Notes under the pieces: model-generated
Told to the model about the DNA's origin: nothing
The model's input: the letters and a program-made list of their open reading frames with translations, nothing else
Database searches by the model: none
NCBI RefSeq assembly: GCF_000422725.1
Contig: NZ_AUGP01000025.1
Span: 186,001 to 250,000 of the forward strand
DNA from: Flavobacterium subsaxonicum WB 4.1-42 = DSM 21790
Lineage (GTDB): Bacteria; Bacteroidota; Bacteroidia; Flavobacteriales; Flavobacteriaceae
Direction: 5' to 3'
DNA: 64,000 nt
Position numbers and translations under genes: made by a program
In this document: positions 17,089-26,331 of the stretch, piece after piece
Numbering within the stretch: the stretch's first letter is position 1
How the letters are laid out: each line of letters begins with the position of its first letter

Positions 17089-18924
17089 ATGAAAAAATTA
17101 CTTTACATACTGCTTTTTAGCTGCAGTTTTACTTTTGCCCAGGCAGACAGGGTAGAGCCGCCGTTTTGGTACGCCGGCATGCACAACCCCGAACTTCAAA
17201 TACTGTTTTATGGCAAAAACATAGCGCAGTACACCACCACTGTTTCTAATAACGTGGTTATAAAAAATGTAGTAAAGACAGAAAATCCCAACTACGTTTT
17301 TGTAACTATAGATACTAAAAATGTGCCGGCATCAGAACTTACGTTTTCATTTAAAAATAAAAACAAGGTTGCCTTTACACAAAAATATTCGCTTAAAGCA
17401 AGAAAAGCCAATTCGGCGCAGCGCGCAAGCTACGATTCGTCTGATATGATGTACCTTATCATGCCTGATCGTTTTGCGAACGGCAATCCTGCTAACGATT
17501 CAGAAAAATCAACTACAGAAAAGGTAAAAAGAGATAACCCCAATGGCCGCCACGGTGGCGATATAGAGGGTATCATAAAAAACCTTGATTATATAAAAGA
17601 GCTTGGTGCTACCGCAGTTTGGGTTACACCCCTTTGCGAAGATAACGATGCCCGCGGATCGTACCACGGTTACGGTCAGAGCGATGTATACAAAATAGAC
17701 CCGCGCTACGGCACTAACGAAGATTACCTGCGCCTTTCGGCAGAAGTAAAAAAGAAGGGCATGAAGCTGGTGTTAGACTACGTTACCAACCACTGGGGCG
17801 CAGAGCACTGGATGTATAAAGATTTACCAACATACGACTGGGTACACCAGTTTCCCGGCTACTCGCAGTCCAACTACCGCATGGCCACACAGTTTGATAG
17901 CAATGCTTCGGCTGTAGATAAAAGGCAGTGTGTAGACGGTTGGTTTGTGCCTTCAATGCCCGATCTTAACCAGAGCAATCCATTAGTATTAAACTACCTT
18001 ACGCAAAATGCAATATGGTGGATAGAGTATGCTGAATTAGATGGTTTCCGTGTAGATACGTATTCGTATAACGATAAAGAAGGCATTTCTAAATGGACAA
18101 AAGCCATTACCGATGAATACCCTTATTTTAATATAGCAGGTGAAGTCTGGATGAACGACCAGGCGCAAATGGCCTACTGGCAAAAAGACAGCAAGATAGG
18201 TGCTATACAAAGCTATAACTCGCACTTGCCTACCGTTATGGATTTTACTGGTATGGATGCCCTTGCAGGTGCCTTTAACGAAGATGATGCAGGCTGGGAT
18301 AAAGGTATGTTCAGGATGTACAACAACTACGTAAACGACTTTTTGTACCCTAATGTAAACAACCTGCTTATTTTTGCCGAAAACCACGATACCGGCCGCT
18401 TTAACGAGATCTATAAGAACGATTTTAAAAAATACCAGATGGCTATGGCGCTTTTAGCCACGGTAAGGGGTATTCCGCAATTGTATTATGGCAGCGAAAT
18501 TGGCATGGCCGGCGATAAAGGCAAAGGCGATGGAGATATCCGTCATGATTTTCCCGGCGGCTGGGCTGGCGATGCCAACAATGCCTTTACAAAAGCAGGG
18601 CGCAATGCCCAACAGCAGCAGTACTTTGATTTCACTTCCAAACTTTTTACCTGGAGAAAAAACAAAGAGGTTATCCACACCGGTAAAACTACACAATACC
18701 TGCCCGATAATAATGTGTACGTATACTTTAGGCATAACGATAAGGAAACCGTTATGGTTGCCATAAACAACAGTGCCGAAGCCAAAACATTTAAAACCGC
18801 CCGTTTTACCGAGAGCATCAAAACTCATAAAAGTGGTAAAGATGTGCTTACCGGCAAAACGGTAGATGTTAGTGCAGAGGTTACTATGGAGCCAAAATCG
18901 GTATTGGTGCTCGAACTAAATTAA
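17089..18924 (+). CDS. SusA-like periplasmic GH13 (cyclomaltodextrinase/neopullulanase type)
   Basis: 611 residues with a signal peptide ending TFAQ (about 1-18). An N-terminal cyclomaltodextrinase-type beta domain (about 20-110, VEPPFWYAGM) precedes the GH13 barrel. Conserved regions: LVLDYVTNHWG, GFRVDTYSYND with nucleophile Asp (about 322), IAGEVW with Glu (about 351) and FAENHDTGRF with the third Asp (about 433). A C-terminal beta domain contains NVYVYFRHN and ends in SVLVLELN. The reading frame is open from 17011, but that part runs through repeat DNA, so the ATG at 17089 is used. It probably cuts imported maltodextrins to maltose. Confidence 0.92.
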   Translation: MKKLLYILLFSCSFTFAQADRVEPPFWYAGMHNPELQILFYGKNIAQYTTTVSNNVVIKNVVKTENPNYVFVTIDTKNVPASELTFSFKNKNKVAFTQKYSLKARKANSAQRASYDSSDMMYLIMPDRFANGNPANDSEKSTTEKVKRDNPNGRHGGDIEGIIKNLDYIKELGATAVWVTPLCEDNDARGSYHGYGQSDVYKIDPRYGTNEDYLRLSAEVKKKGMKLVLDYVTNHWGAEHWMYKDLPTYDWVHQFPGYSQSNYRMATQFDSNASAVDKRQCVDGWFVPSMPDLNQSNPLVLNYLTQNAIWWIEYAELDGFRVDTYSYNDKEGISKWTKAITDEYPYFNIAGEVWMNDQAQMAYWQKDSKIGAIQSYNSHLPTVMDFTGMDALAGAFNEDDAGWDKGMFRMYNNYVNDFLYPNVNNLLIFAENHDTGRFNEIYKNDFKKYQMAMALLATVRGIPQLYYGSEIGMAGDKGKGDGDIRHDFPGGWAGDANNAFTKAGRNAQQQQYFDFTSKLFTWRKNKEVIHTGKTTQYLPDNNVYVYFRHNDKETVMVAINNSAEAKTFKTARFTESIKTHKSGKDVLTGKTVDVSAEVTMEPKSVLVLELN

Positions 18925-18949
18925 TTTGCTACAACCAAACTATTATAGC

Positions 18950-20383
18950 ATGAAAAAATCGATTATAACCCTTATGGCACTGGCTTTTATAGCTACAAGC
19001 TGTAAAGACGAAAAGACAACGCCTTTGCAAATGCCACAGGGAAAAGCAACGCTGCCGCCGGTTAGCGATGCCATGACAGAAAACAGCGTTATTTACGAGG
19101 CTAACATTCGTAACTATTCGGCGGAAGGCACTTTTAATGCCTTTACAAAAGATATTCCTGAACTTAAAAAGCTGGGGGTAAAGGTGCTGTGGGTTATGCC
19201 TATATATCCTATTTCTATGAAACGCCGTAAGGCTACAGCCGATAAATCTATTGAGGATATTACCGACCCGAACGAGAAGAAAAAATACCTGGGCAGCTGG
19301 TATGCCATTACCGATTATACTGCCGTTAACCCTGACCTGGGTACTATAGAAGATTTCAGGAAACTGGTACAAACCGCGCACGATAATGGTATGTATGTAA
19401 TTCTGGACTGGGTGGCTAACCACACCGGTTGGGACCATAAATGGATTACAGAGCACCCTGAATATTACGAAAAGAACAAAAAAGGCGAAGTAACCGATCC
19501 GCTAAATCCGGAAACAGGTGAACCGTGGGGCTGGACCGATGTGGCACACCTTGATTATGCGAACAAAAAGGTGTACGACCCCATGACCAATGCCATGATG
19601 TATTGGGTGGAGGAAAACATTGACGGTTTCCGTTGCGATGTGGCCGATAACGTACCTACCGATTTCTGGAACTACGCCATCCCGAAACTTGAAAAACGTA
19701 AGCCACTGTTTATGCTAATGGAGTCAGAAAAAGACTATTTGCTTAAAGGCCAGTTTGATATGGGCTATGGTTTTGAGGCGCATCATGTTATGAATGATAT
19801 TGCCAAAGGCACCAAAACGGTAGCCGACTGGGATAAACTTATGGTGCATCTTGCTCAAAAATATGAGAAAGATGATATTATGATGAACCTTACCAGCAGC
19901 CATGACGAAAATGCCTGGAACGGCAGCGAGTATGAACGAATGGGCGATGCCGCCGAGACTTTTGCTGCGCTTACCTACACCATGCCGGGTATGCCGCTTA
20001 TTTATACCGGACAGGAATATGATAATAAAAAACGCCTTAAATTTTTTGAGCAGGACCCTATCGACAAGAAAAAAGGGCACATGTTTGCTATTTATGAGAA
20101 ACTGGGCGAACTTAAAAATACGAACGAAGCTCTAAATGGCGGTAAAAACCCGGCTGCATACACAAGGCTTAAAACATCTAATGATGCTAATGTGCTTGCT
20201 TTTGAGAGAAGTAAAGGCAACAGCAAAGTGTATTTTATAGCCAACCTTACTAAAGCTTCGATAAGTTTTACCGTTGAGGCTGAAGGTGATTTTACCAATT
20301 ATATGACAGGCGAAAAAGTTACTATTAAACAAGGCCAGAAATTTGATGCCAAACCTTGGCAGTACTGGATACTTACTAAATAA
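18950..20383 (+). CDS. Lipoprotein GH13 alpha-amylase, probably surface-exposed
   Basis: 477 residues. The lipoprotein signal ends IATSC, followed by KDEK, which fits the K-(D/E)2 surface-export signal described for Bacteroidota lipoproteins. GH13 regions: VILDWVANHTGWDH, DGFRCDVADNVP with nucleophile Asp (about 229), LFMLMESE with Glu (about 258) and TSSHDENAW with Asp (about 318). A short C-terminal beta domain ends in PWQYWILTK. The ATG at 18950 is chosen over an open frame from 18926 because it begins the signal peptide. It starts 25 bases after the preceding amylase. Compare SusG of Bacteroides by role. Confidence 0.92.
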   Translation: MKKSIITLMALAFIATSCKDEKTTPLQMPQGKATLPPVSDAMTENSVIYEANIRNYSAEGTFNAFTKDIPELKKLGVKVLWVMPIYPISMKRRKATADKSIEDITDPNEKKKYLGSWYAITDYTAVNPDLGTIEDFRKLVQTAHDNGMYVILDWVANHTGWDHKWITEHPEYYEKNKKGEVTDPLNPETGEPWGWTDVAHLDYANKKVYDPMTNAMMYWVEENIDGFRCDVADNVPTDFWNYAIPKLEKRKPLFMLMESEKDYLLKGQFDMGYGFEAHHVMNDIAKGTKTVADWDKLMVHLAQKYEKDDIMMNLTSSHDENAWNGSEYERMGDAAETFAALTYTMPGMPLIYTGQEYDNKKRLKFFEQDPIDKKKGHMFAIYEKLGELKNTNEALNGGKNPAAYTRLKTSNDANVLAFERSKGNSKVYFIANLTKASISFTVEAEGDFTNYMTGEKVTIKQGQKFDAKPWQYWILTK

Positions 20384-20388
20384 TTTAC

Positions 20389-20426
20389 AGGGCTATGGGC
20401 AAATTATGTCCGTAGCCCTTTTTTTA
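20389..20426 (+). terminator. Terminator-like hairpin after the lipoprotein amylase
   Basis: AGGGCTATGG pairs with CCGTAGCCCT (one G-T pair) and is followed by seven T. It lies inside the gene series, 45 bases before the next co-directional gene. Confidence 0.65.
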
Positions 20427-20471
20427 ACCAATTTACTATAACGTTTTCTTAATTTTTTAATTCTATTTTTT

Positions 20472-21635
20472 ATGATCAAAAAACTACTTATGTATTGCAC
20501 AGTGTTCCTGGCGGGCACAGCAATGATGACAGCCCAGAATGCTAACATTGGGCTAATTGGAGGTTCTACCAGTACCGATTGGGGTAGCGATACCGACATG
20601 GTAACAACCGATGGTGTTACGTACACATTAAACAATGTGGTATTAGAAAACCCTGCCGAAGGCGAGGAGGTAGATGCAGGTGTAAAATTCAGGCAGGATG
20701 ATGTTTGGACAAACAATTGGGGCGGTACGGGTTTTCCGGCCGGTACGGCTTCTCCGGGCGGGGCTAACATACCCATAGTAAACGGTACGTATAATGTTAC
20801 CTTTAATCTTACTACCTTACAGTACAGCTTTATTAATGTTGGTTTTGATGACATATCGCTTGTAGGTACAGGTGTAGATGTTGCTTTACTTACTGCCGAT
20901 GGCATCACGTATACGGCAGACAATGTTGCACTGCCTGCGGGCAACGTAGCGTTTATGATTAACGATGCGGCTGTTGGCTGGGGTAGCAGTGCTTTCCCAA
21001 CGGGTACAGCGGTATCGGGTACTTCCATACCGGCTTTAGCAAACAGCTATAACATAACGTTTAATAAAGATACCAAGGCTTACAGTTTTAACTATGTTAC
21101 CATAAGCCTTATTGGCGATGGCATTGTTGACTGGAATACCGATACCAATCTTACCACTACAGATGGCGTTAATTACATGCTGAGCAACTTTACATTTCCG
21201 GGTGGCGAAGTAAAATTCAGGCTTAACCACGAATGGGCACCGGGTTGGGGTAGCCTTGATTTTCCTTCAGGAACAGGTTCTACAGCAGTAGATGCCCCAA
21301 ATATTCCGGTTACAGCAGGTGCATGGGATGTGTTTTTTACCAGAACAACAGGTGAGTATGGCTTTGCAACGCCTAACATCGCAGCAGTTGCATCAATAAA
21401 TGCAGGCAGTATTTCGGTATATCCAAATCCATCGGCTACAGCCTGGACATTTAATGCCGGCAATAATATTATAAATAGCATACAAGTTATAGATGTTACC
21501 GGTAAAGTAGTTTATACTACGGCGATTAATGCTACCACAGCAACTGTAAATGCAACTGGCCTTTCGGCAGGTATGTATTTTGCGAGGTTAACTTCGGCGA
21601 ATGCCACACAAACCATCAGGGTGGTTAAAAATTAG
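20472..21635 (+). CDS. T9SS-sorted SusE/SusF-like repeat protein
   Basis: 387 residues. Signal peptide (about 1-21, ending MTAQ), three similar modules of about 90 residues, and a type-A T9SS sorting domain (about 310-387, beginning VYPNPSATAW and ending IRVVKN). Each module starts with a block like ISLIGDG..DWNTDT, then TTDGVNYML, V.FR and a GWGS.DFP.GT Trp motif. This resembles the SusE/SusF starch-binding modules. Unlike SusE it has no lipobox, so it is probably secreted by T9SS and attached to the surface or released. Last gene of the plus arm. Confidence 0.85.
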   Translation: MIKKLLMYCTVFLAGTAMMTAQNANIGLIGGSTSTDWGSDTDMVTTDGVTYTLNNVVLENPAEGEEVDAGVKFRQDDVWTNNWGGTGFPAGTASPGGANIPIVNGTYNVTFNLTTLQYSFINVGFDDISLVGTGVDVALLTADGITYTADNVALPAGNVAFMINDAAVGWGSSAFPTGTAVSGTSIPALANSYNITFNKDTKAYSFNYVTISLIGDGIVDWNTDTNLTTTDGVNYMLSNFTFPGGEVKFRLNHEWAPGWGSLDFPSGTGSTAVDAPNIPVTAGAWDVFFTRTTGEYGFATPNIAAVASINAGSISVYPNPSATAWTFNAGNNIINSIQVIDVTGKVVYTTAINATTATVNATGLSAGMYFARLTSANATQTIRVVKN

Positions 21636-21658
21636 GGGGTTATTTTATTTTTAATAAT

Positions 21659-21690
21659 AAAAGCGCAAACTGTAAAGGTTTGCGCTTTTT
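21659..21690 (+). terminator. Terminator of the maltose utilisation operon
   Basis: AAGCGCAAAC pairs with GTTTGCGCTT around a 7-base loop and is followed by a T-run. Confidence 0.75.
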
Positions 21691-21797
21691 GGTTTTTCAG
21701 CCACAAATTTCACTAATTCCACCAAATTAAATAGTTGCTATTGCATTAGCTTCTTATAAATTCGTACCTAACAACTATCTTTACAAAAAATAAAACT

Positions 21798-22484
21798 ATG
21801 GCAGCATTCCTAAAAATAGGGCACCGTGGCGCCAAAGGCCATTTGCCCGAAAATACGCTGGCCTCCTTCGCCAAATCCTTAGAGCTTGGTGCCAATGGCA
21901 TAGAGCTGGATGTGCATGTATGCGCTACCGGAGAGTTAGTGGTTATTCATGATTTTACGGTAGATCGCGTTACCAACGGTAGTGGCGAGGTGCATAAAAT
22001 GTCATTAGATCAGCTTAAAGCCCTAACCATAGATGGCGAGCATAGTATACCCACACTCGATGAGGTTTTTGACCGGGTTGGCAAACAATGTTTTGTAAAT
22101 ATAGAAATGAAAGGCCGCCACACAGCCAAACCGGTAAGCGAGTTTATAGATCGTTATGTAGCCGATAAAGGTTATGCGTATAACGATTTTATAGCATCGA
22201 GTTTTCAGCGTGAGGAGTTGCAGGTAATGAGCGAGATCAATAATAAAATTCCGATAGGGGTATTAACGCAGGCCAGTGTTACCCAGGCATGGCAGTGGGC
22301 GGTAGAGTTTAAGGCAAAGGCCATTCACCCGCATTTTACACTGCTTACAGAAAGTAATGTGCACAAAGCGCAGCAGGCCGGCCTTAAGGTGTATACCTGG
22401 ACCATAAACGAACCCGAAGATATAGAACGTATAAAAGCCTATGGTGTAGATGGCATAATATCTGACTACCCTGAACGATTATGA
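21798..22484 (+). CDS. Glycerophosphodiester phosphodiesterase
   Basis: 228 residues, GDPD-family TIM barrel that hydrolyses glycerophosphodiesters to glycerol 3-phosphate and an alcohol. The family signature is visible: HRGAKGHLPENTLASF (residues 8-23, catalytic His8 and Arg9), the metal-binding pair in GIELDVH, the second catalytic His in VIHDFTVDRVTNG, and NIEMKG. The C-terminal VYTWTINEPEDIERIKAYGVDGIISDYP is typical. No signal peptide, so cytoplasmic. It overlaps the next gene by 4 bases (ATGA), so they are translationally coupled. Confidence 0.93.
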   Translation: MAAFLKIGHRGAKGHLPENTLASFAKSLELGANGIELDVHVCATGELVVIHDFTVDRVTNGSGEVHKMSLDQLKALTIDGEHSIPTLDEVFDRVGKQCFVNIEMKGRHTAKPVSEFIDRYVADKGYAYNDFIASSFQREELQVMSEINNKIPIGVLTQASVTQAWQWAVEFKAKAIHPHFTLLTESNVHKAQQAGLKVYTWTINEPEDIERIKAYGVDGIISDYPERL

Positions 22485-23698
22485 GTAAAAGTTACGATGT
22501 TATAATAGCCGGTGGCGGTGCTGCCGGATTTTTTACCGCCATTAATATTGCCGATGCCAACCCAATTCTTAAAATAGCCATTTTAGAGCGCGGCAAAGAG
22601 GTACTTAGTAAAGTGCGGGTTTCGGGCGGGGGCAGGTGCAATGTTACCCATGCCTGTTTTGTGCCAGACGACCTGGTTAAGTTTTATCCCCGTGGCGAAA
22701 AAGAGCTGCGAGGGCCCTTTAACCGCTTTTGTAGTGGCGATACTATAGAATGGTTTGAAAAGCGCGGTGTGGAGTTTAAAATTGAGGAAGACGGGCGTAT
22801 GTTTCCTGTTACCGATAGTTCGCAAACCATAATAGATTGTTTTTTATCGGCAACAAAAAAACATGGCATACAAATACTAACCGGCGAGAGCATACAGGCT
22901 ATTTACAGGGCCGATACGCATTGGAAGATTACCACCCTGAACGATACTTTTTTGGCCGATAAACTGGTAATGGCCACAGGCAGCAACCCTAAAATGTGGG
23001 AAATGCTGCAGGAGCTGGGGCACACCATTGTTCCGCCCGTACCATCGTTATTTACCTTTAATATAAAAGATCCGCGCATTAAAGATTTAATGGGTGTATC
23101 GGCACTGGCAACCGTAAAGGTTAAGAAATCTAAGCTGGAAGCATCAGGCCCGTTGCTTATAACCCATTGGGGCATGAGCGGGCCGGGTATTTTGCGTTTA
23201 TCGGCCTGGGGAGCGCGTGAATTGTTTGATAAAAGCTACCAGTTTGCGCTTCAGGTAAACTGGCTTAACGATGTAGATTTAGACGAGTGCGATGTTTTGC
23301 TGAAAGAAATAAAGCAGGAGCATGCTAAAAAATCGGTGGGTAAAAAATCGCCTTTTGATTTTCCTAACCGTTTGTGGGAAAGCCTGGTTAACGCGGCAGG
23401 TATACTGCCCGATACCAAGTGGGCCGACCTGACCCGTAACCAGTTACAGGCACTGGCCAATCAGTTGGTAAATGGCGAGTATCAGGTAAACGGTAAAAGT
23501 ACTTTTAAAGAAGAATTTGTAACCGCAGGTGGCGTAGAGCTTAAAGAGGTAAATTTTAAAACCATGGAAAGCCGCAGGGTAGAGAACCTGTACTTTGCAG
23601 GAGAGGTTTTAAATATAGACGCCATTACCGGGGGCTTTAACTTTCAGAATGCCTGGACAGGTGGCTTTATAGCCGCTGAGGCTATTACATCAATGTAA
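22481..23698 (+). CDS. HI0933/YhiN-family FAD-dependent oxidoreductase
   Basis: 405-residue flavoprotein. The N-terminal dinucleotide fold DVIIAGGGAAGFFTAI binds FAD; KVRVSGGGRCNVTHA is the HI0933-family signature. The central inserted domain carries WGMSGPGILRLS and the C-terminus has AGGVELKEVN, MESRRVENLYFAGEVLNIDAITGGFNFQNA (read in pieces), again typical. The physiological substrate of this family is poorly defined. Coupled to the preceding glycerophosphodiesterase by a 4-base overlap; no functional link between the two is evident. Confidence 0.92.
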   Translation: MSKSYDVIIAGGGAAGFFTAINIADANPILKIAILERGKEVLSKVRVSGGGRCNVTHACFVPDDLVKFYPRGEKELRGPFNRFCSGDTIEWFEKRGVEFKIEEDGRMFPVTDSSQTIIDCFLSATKKHGIQILTGESIQAIYRADTHWKITTLNDTFLADKLVMATGSNPKMWEMLQELGHTIVPPVPSLFTFNIKDPRIKDLMGVSALATVKVKKSKLEASGPLLITHWGMSGPGILRLSAWGARELFDKSYQFALQVNWLNDVDLDECDVLLKEIKQEHAKKSVGKKSPFDFPNRLWESLVNAAGILPDTKWADLTRNQLQALANQLVNGEYQVNGKSTFKEEFVTAGGVELKEVNFKTMESRRVENLYFAGEVLNIDAITGGFNFQNAWTGGFIAAEAITSM

Positions 23699-23746
23699 TA
23701 ATTACACGGTTTTTAATGTATCAATTCGCTAATTAGTATAAATAAG

Positions 23747-23777
23747 AAGAGCGACGCATGTATTATGCGTCGCTCTT
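23747..23777. terminator. Bidirectional terminator between convergent genes
   Basis: A perfect 13-bp stem AAGAGCGACGCAT/ATGCGTCGCTCTT with a 5-base loop, between the plus-strand oxidoreductase and the minus-strand DUF4397 gene. Confidence 0.8.
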
Positions 23778-23798
23778 TGTTTAAAGTAGAATCACAAA

Positions 23799-24500
23799 TT
23801 AATAATTCCGCAGTTTTTCGCTGCTAAACGTGTCGTTACTACCCGCAGGTGGTGTAACAAAACCTTTGGTGTAAATGGTGTAATTGCCACCGTTATTCAG
23901 CTCGGTAGCGGTAGTTGTAAACAATACTTCTCCGGTAGCAGTACTGGTAAAAGTAATAGTGTAGTTGCCGCTTTCAACCTCATCAAAACTTGTAGATTCT
24001 TTAAAACCAAGATCGGTAGCAAAAGTAAGGTTGGGTGCCGTAATGGTTATGCCGCCGGCATCTGGAGATAAGTTAATAAACCTAACACGTGTGCGGTTTG
24101 CTGCAGGATAATCTAAAGAATCGGTATACGTTACCAACTCTATATTATCGAAGGTGTTTACGGCAAAGGCGCTAAAATACTGGCCTGCTGCAAGGCTAAT
24201 GGTGTCGCTTGCCACAATGTTTCCGGCCGTGTTTTTAACGCTTAGTACGCGGTTTCCGGTATAAAAGCCATAGTAGCCTTCGGCGGCGTTATAGCCAAGA
24301 GGCGAATTGTTTACCAGGTTGGCATCGGCATAAAAATAAAGGTCGCCGCTGTTTGGGCTAACGTTGGCAATAACGCCTCGCGCAATAGTCTGGTCTATAG
24401 GGTTGTAATAATTGTTGTTATCATCATCAATATCGCAGGATGATAACAGTAACGCTGCGCCTGTGCACAGTAGTAATTTGGAAAAGAAATTAATTTTCAT
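23799..24500 (-). CDS. DUF4397-domain lipoprotein
   Basis: 233 residues. The lipoprotein signal ends LLSSC and is followed by DIDDDNNN, a strongly acidic surface-export-like stretch. The body is two immunoglobulin-like DUF4397 repeats with ANVSPNSGDLYFYADAN and RVRFINLSPDAGGITI as the characteristic NxSPD blocks. Function of the family is unknown; members are cell-surface proteins. Monocistronic. An 8-bp inverted repeat overlaps the start codon (24499-24525). Confidence 0.85.
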   Translation of the reverse strand: MKINFFSKLLLCTGAALLLSSCDIDDDNNNYYNPIDQTIARGVIANVSPNSGDLYFYADANLVNNSPLGYNAAEGYYGFYTGNRVLSVKNTAGNIVASDTISLAAGQYFSAFAVNTFDNIELVTYTDSLDYPAANRTRVRFINLSPDAGGITITAPNLTFATDLGFKESTSFDEVESGNYTITFTSTATGEVLFTTTATELNNGGNYTIYTKGFVTPPAGSNDTFSSEKLRNY

Positions 24501-24525
24501 AGCTGTTTGTGTTTAATACAGCTAT
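24499..24525 (-). promoter_or_regulatory. Inverted repeat over the DUF4397 start codon
   Basis: ATAGCTGT (24499-24506) and ACAGCTAT (24518-24525) are perfect inverted repeats 11 bases apart; the left arm includes the A and T of the ATG. In RNA this hairpin would partly hide the start codon; in DNA it could be an operator. Confidence 0.35.
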
Positions 24526-24667
24526 AAGATGCACACACTACCGCTTGCGTTGCGTGGACGCGAAAACTTTAACTTTTTTAAGATGTATTATTGGCTATAC
24601 GTAAGAAAATCATATAGTTGTACGCAACCTTTTTATTTATTTAGCGTCTTACTACAAACCAATCACC

Positions 24668-25243
24668 ATGAAAAAGACATTTTTATTTTTAAGCCTGGGT
24701 GTGCTGGCAATAGCCTGCTCTGGCGATGATGCTACTACAATTAAAGATAGTGCACAAAACAAAGTAGTACTGCTACAGGTAGATTACCTAACGGGTGCGT
24801 TTGAGGGTGGAAAGGAGCTTATTTTTCCTGAAGCGGAAGATTTTACCCTGACGTATGATTATACATCGCCGGGCGATTTTGGCGATATTACCCTGAATTA
24901 TGAGGAGGTTAACCAGCCGCTTTTTGCCGGCACTATTGTTTGGGATGGCAAAGGCGAAAGAGAGTTTCCGGAGGCTATAGATGCGATATCTGCATTTGCG
25001 ACTACAAACACTAATGTTGCACTGCCTGCTAATGATACTTTTGAGCAGGTTAATTATAATGAGGATGCGTATCCTGAAAACATGAGCTACCAGCCTTTGT
25101 GGGAAGCTGTAGATAATTTGCAGGTTGTAAAGGAATACAGGCAGTCTAACCCTACTGCAAAAGTGCGTGTTTTTTTATATACGCCAAGTGTAGGTATGGG
25201 TAACCCTGCCGAGTGGGATTACTATCTTATCCTTAAAAACTAA
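24668..25243 (+). CDS. Hypothetical lipoprotein
   Basis: 191 residues, family not recognised. The leader ends LAIACSGDD, a good lipobox with acidic residues after the Cys. The mature part contains a LTYDYTSPGDFGDITLNYEE block, TIVWDGKGEREFPEAI and a C-terminal AEWDYYLILKN, a mostly beta pattern. It is divergent from the DUF4397 gene and stands alone. Cell-envelope location is likely; role unknown. Confidence 0.75.
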   Translation: MKKTFLFLSLGVLAIACSGDDATTIKDSAQNKVVLLQVDYLTGAFEGGKELIFPEAEDFTLTYDYTSPGDFGDITLNYEEVNQPLFAGTIVWDGKGEREFPEAIDAISAFATTNTNVALPANDTFEQVNYNEDAYPENMSYQPLWEAVDNLQVVKEYRQSNPTAKVRVFLYTPSVGMGNPAEWDYYLILKN

Positions 25244-25264
25244 GTTGCTATAAATAATGTAAGG

Positions 25265-25305
25265 AACTAACGCTATTTCTTTTTGAAATGTGTTAGCTCT
25301 TTTTG
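25265..25305 (+). terminator. Weak terminator after the hypothetical lipoprotein
   Basis: CTAAC/GTTAG and ATTTC/GAAAT form an interrupted stem around TTTTT, followed by CTCTTTTTGTG. Confidence 0.4.
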
Positions 25306-25322
25306 TGTTTAAGAAGTTTTAC

Positions 25323-26303
25323 TTACAGCACCATTAGGTTACAGCCACGGATATCTGAATTATCAAAGCGGCCCAGCACCTCAAAACTTTGGTTGGTGTA
25401 TTTTTTACCGAGGTCTTGGGTGGCAATAAACGAACACGAATTTATATTGGCAAGGTCGATAACATTAATACCGCCGGTTTTGCCATAATCTATATACGTT
25501 AGTGCATCCTCGGTATCGCGGATTAAGATGTCCATCCAGGGTGGGCACTCAAAAATGCCATCGCCTAAAGAATAAGCCTGCGATAACAGTTCCGTCATTC
25601 CATATTCCGAATGTATTTTGCTTACGCCAAAGCCATTGCACAGTACTTCGTGCAGCTCTTCGCGAATCATTTCGCGGCGGCGGCCCTTCATACCACCGGT
25701 TTCCATAATAATGGTATTCTTTAATGTAAAGCCCTGTTTTTCTACAAGGTCGAGCAGTGCGTAGGTAACGCCAATAAGCAATACATTTTGGCCGGCATTA
25801 TCTAAGGCTACCAGTTTTGTAATAAGCTCATCGTAATTGCTAAGGTAAAAGCCGCTATCGGGGTTGTTAGAGCGCTGTATTAAATCGTCTACCATATAGA
25901 TTAACGACGATCCTTCGCGCTCTAAATAAGAGGGCAGGAGTGCCAGAACGGCATAATCTTCTATATTGCCATAAAATTGCGAGAAGGCCAAACGAAAGCT
26001 TTGATCGTAATAATTGGTGTCAGTTACCAAGTGGCGACTGGTAACCATGCCTGTGGTGCCACTGCTGGTAAAAATTACCTGTGCAGGGTCTGGGTTGCTT
26101 ACTACCTCGTGGCTTTTAAAAAACTGTATGGGCAAAAACGGAATGTCTTTAACCACTTTTACATTTTGCTTATCCTTGCCTAATAAGACGCAAAAATTGC
26201 GATACACGGTATTATTATCGTATTGATGCCTAAAAACTTTAAGGGTAGTTTTTTCGAACTCTTTTTTAGAGCCTATGGTAAATATATCTGTAGGGGTAAG
26301 CAA
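25323..26303 (-). CDS. LuxE-type acyl-protein synthetase / acyl transferase
   Basis: About 326 residues. It belongs to the LuxE family, adenylate-forming enzymes that activate fatty acids (acyl-protein synthetase). The nucleotide-binding motif FTSSGTTGM is at about 85-95; further family blocks are PFLPIQFFKSH, METGGMKGRRREMIREELHE and HSEYGMTELLSQAYS. No luxC, luxD or luciferase gene is nearby. Start: an open frame reaches a GTG at 26342, but that lies in the terminator of the upstream gene, so the TTG at 26303 (MLTPTDIF) is preferred; this is uncertain. In Flavobacteriaceae such orphan genes are common and their product is unclear. Confidence 0.82.
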   Translation of the reverse strand: MLTPTDIFTIGSKKEFEKTTLKVFRHQYDNNTVYRNFCVLLGKDKQNVKVVKDIPFLPIQFFKSHEVVSNPDPAQVIFTSSGTTGMVTSRHLVTDTNYYDQSFRLAFSQFYGNIEDYAVLALLPSYLEREGSSLIYMVDDLIQRSNNPDSGFYLSNYDELITKLVALDNAGQNVLLIGVTYALLDLVEKQGFTLKNTIIMETGGMKGRRREMIREELHEVLCNGFGVSKIHSEYGMTELLSQAYSLGDGIFECPPWMDILIRDTEDALTYIDYGKTGGINVIDLANINSCSFIATQDLGKKYTNQSFEVLGRFDNSDIRGCNLMVL

Positions 26304-26331
26304 GGCAAAATGTTTTGGCAAAAATACAAAA

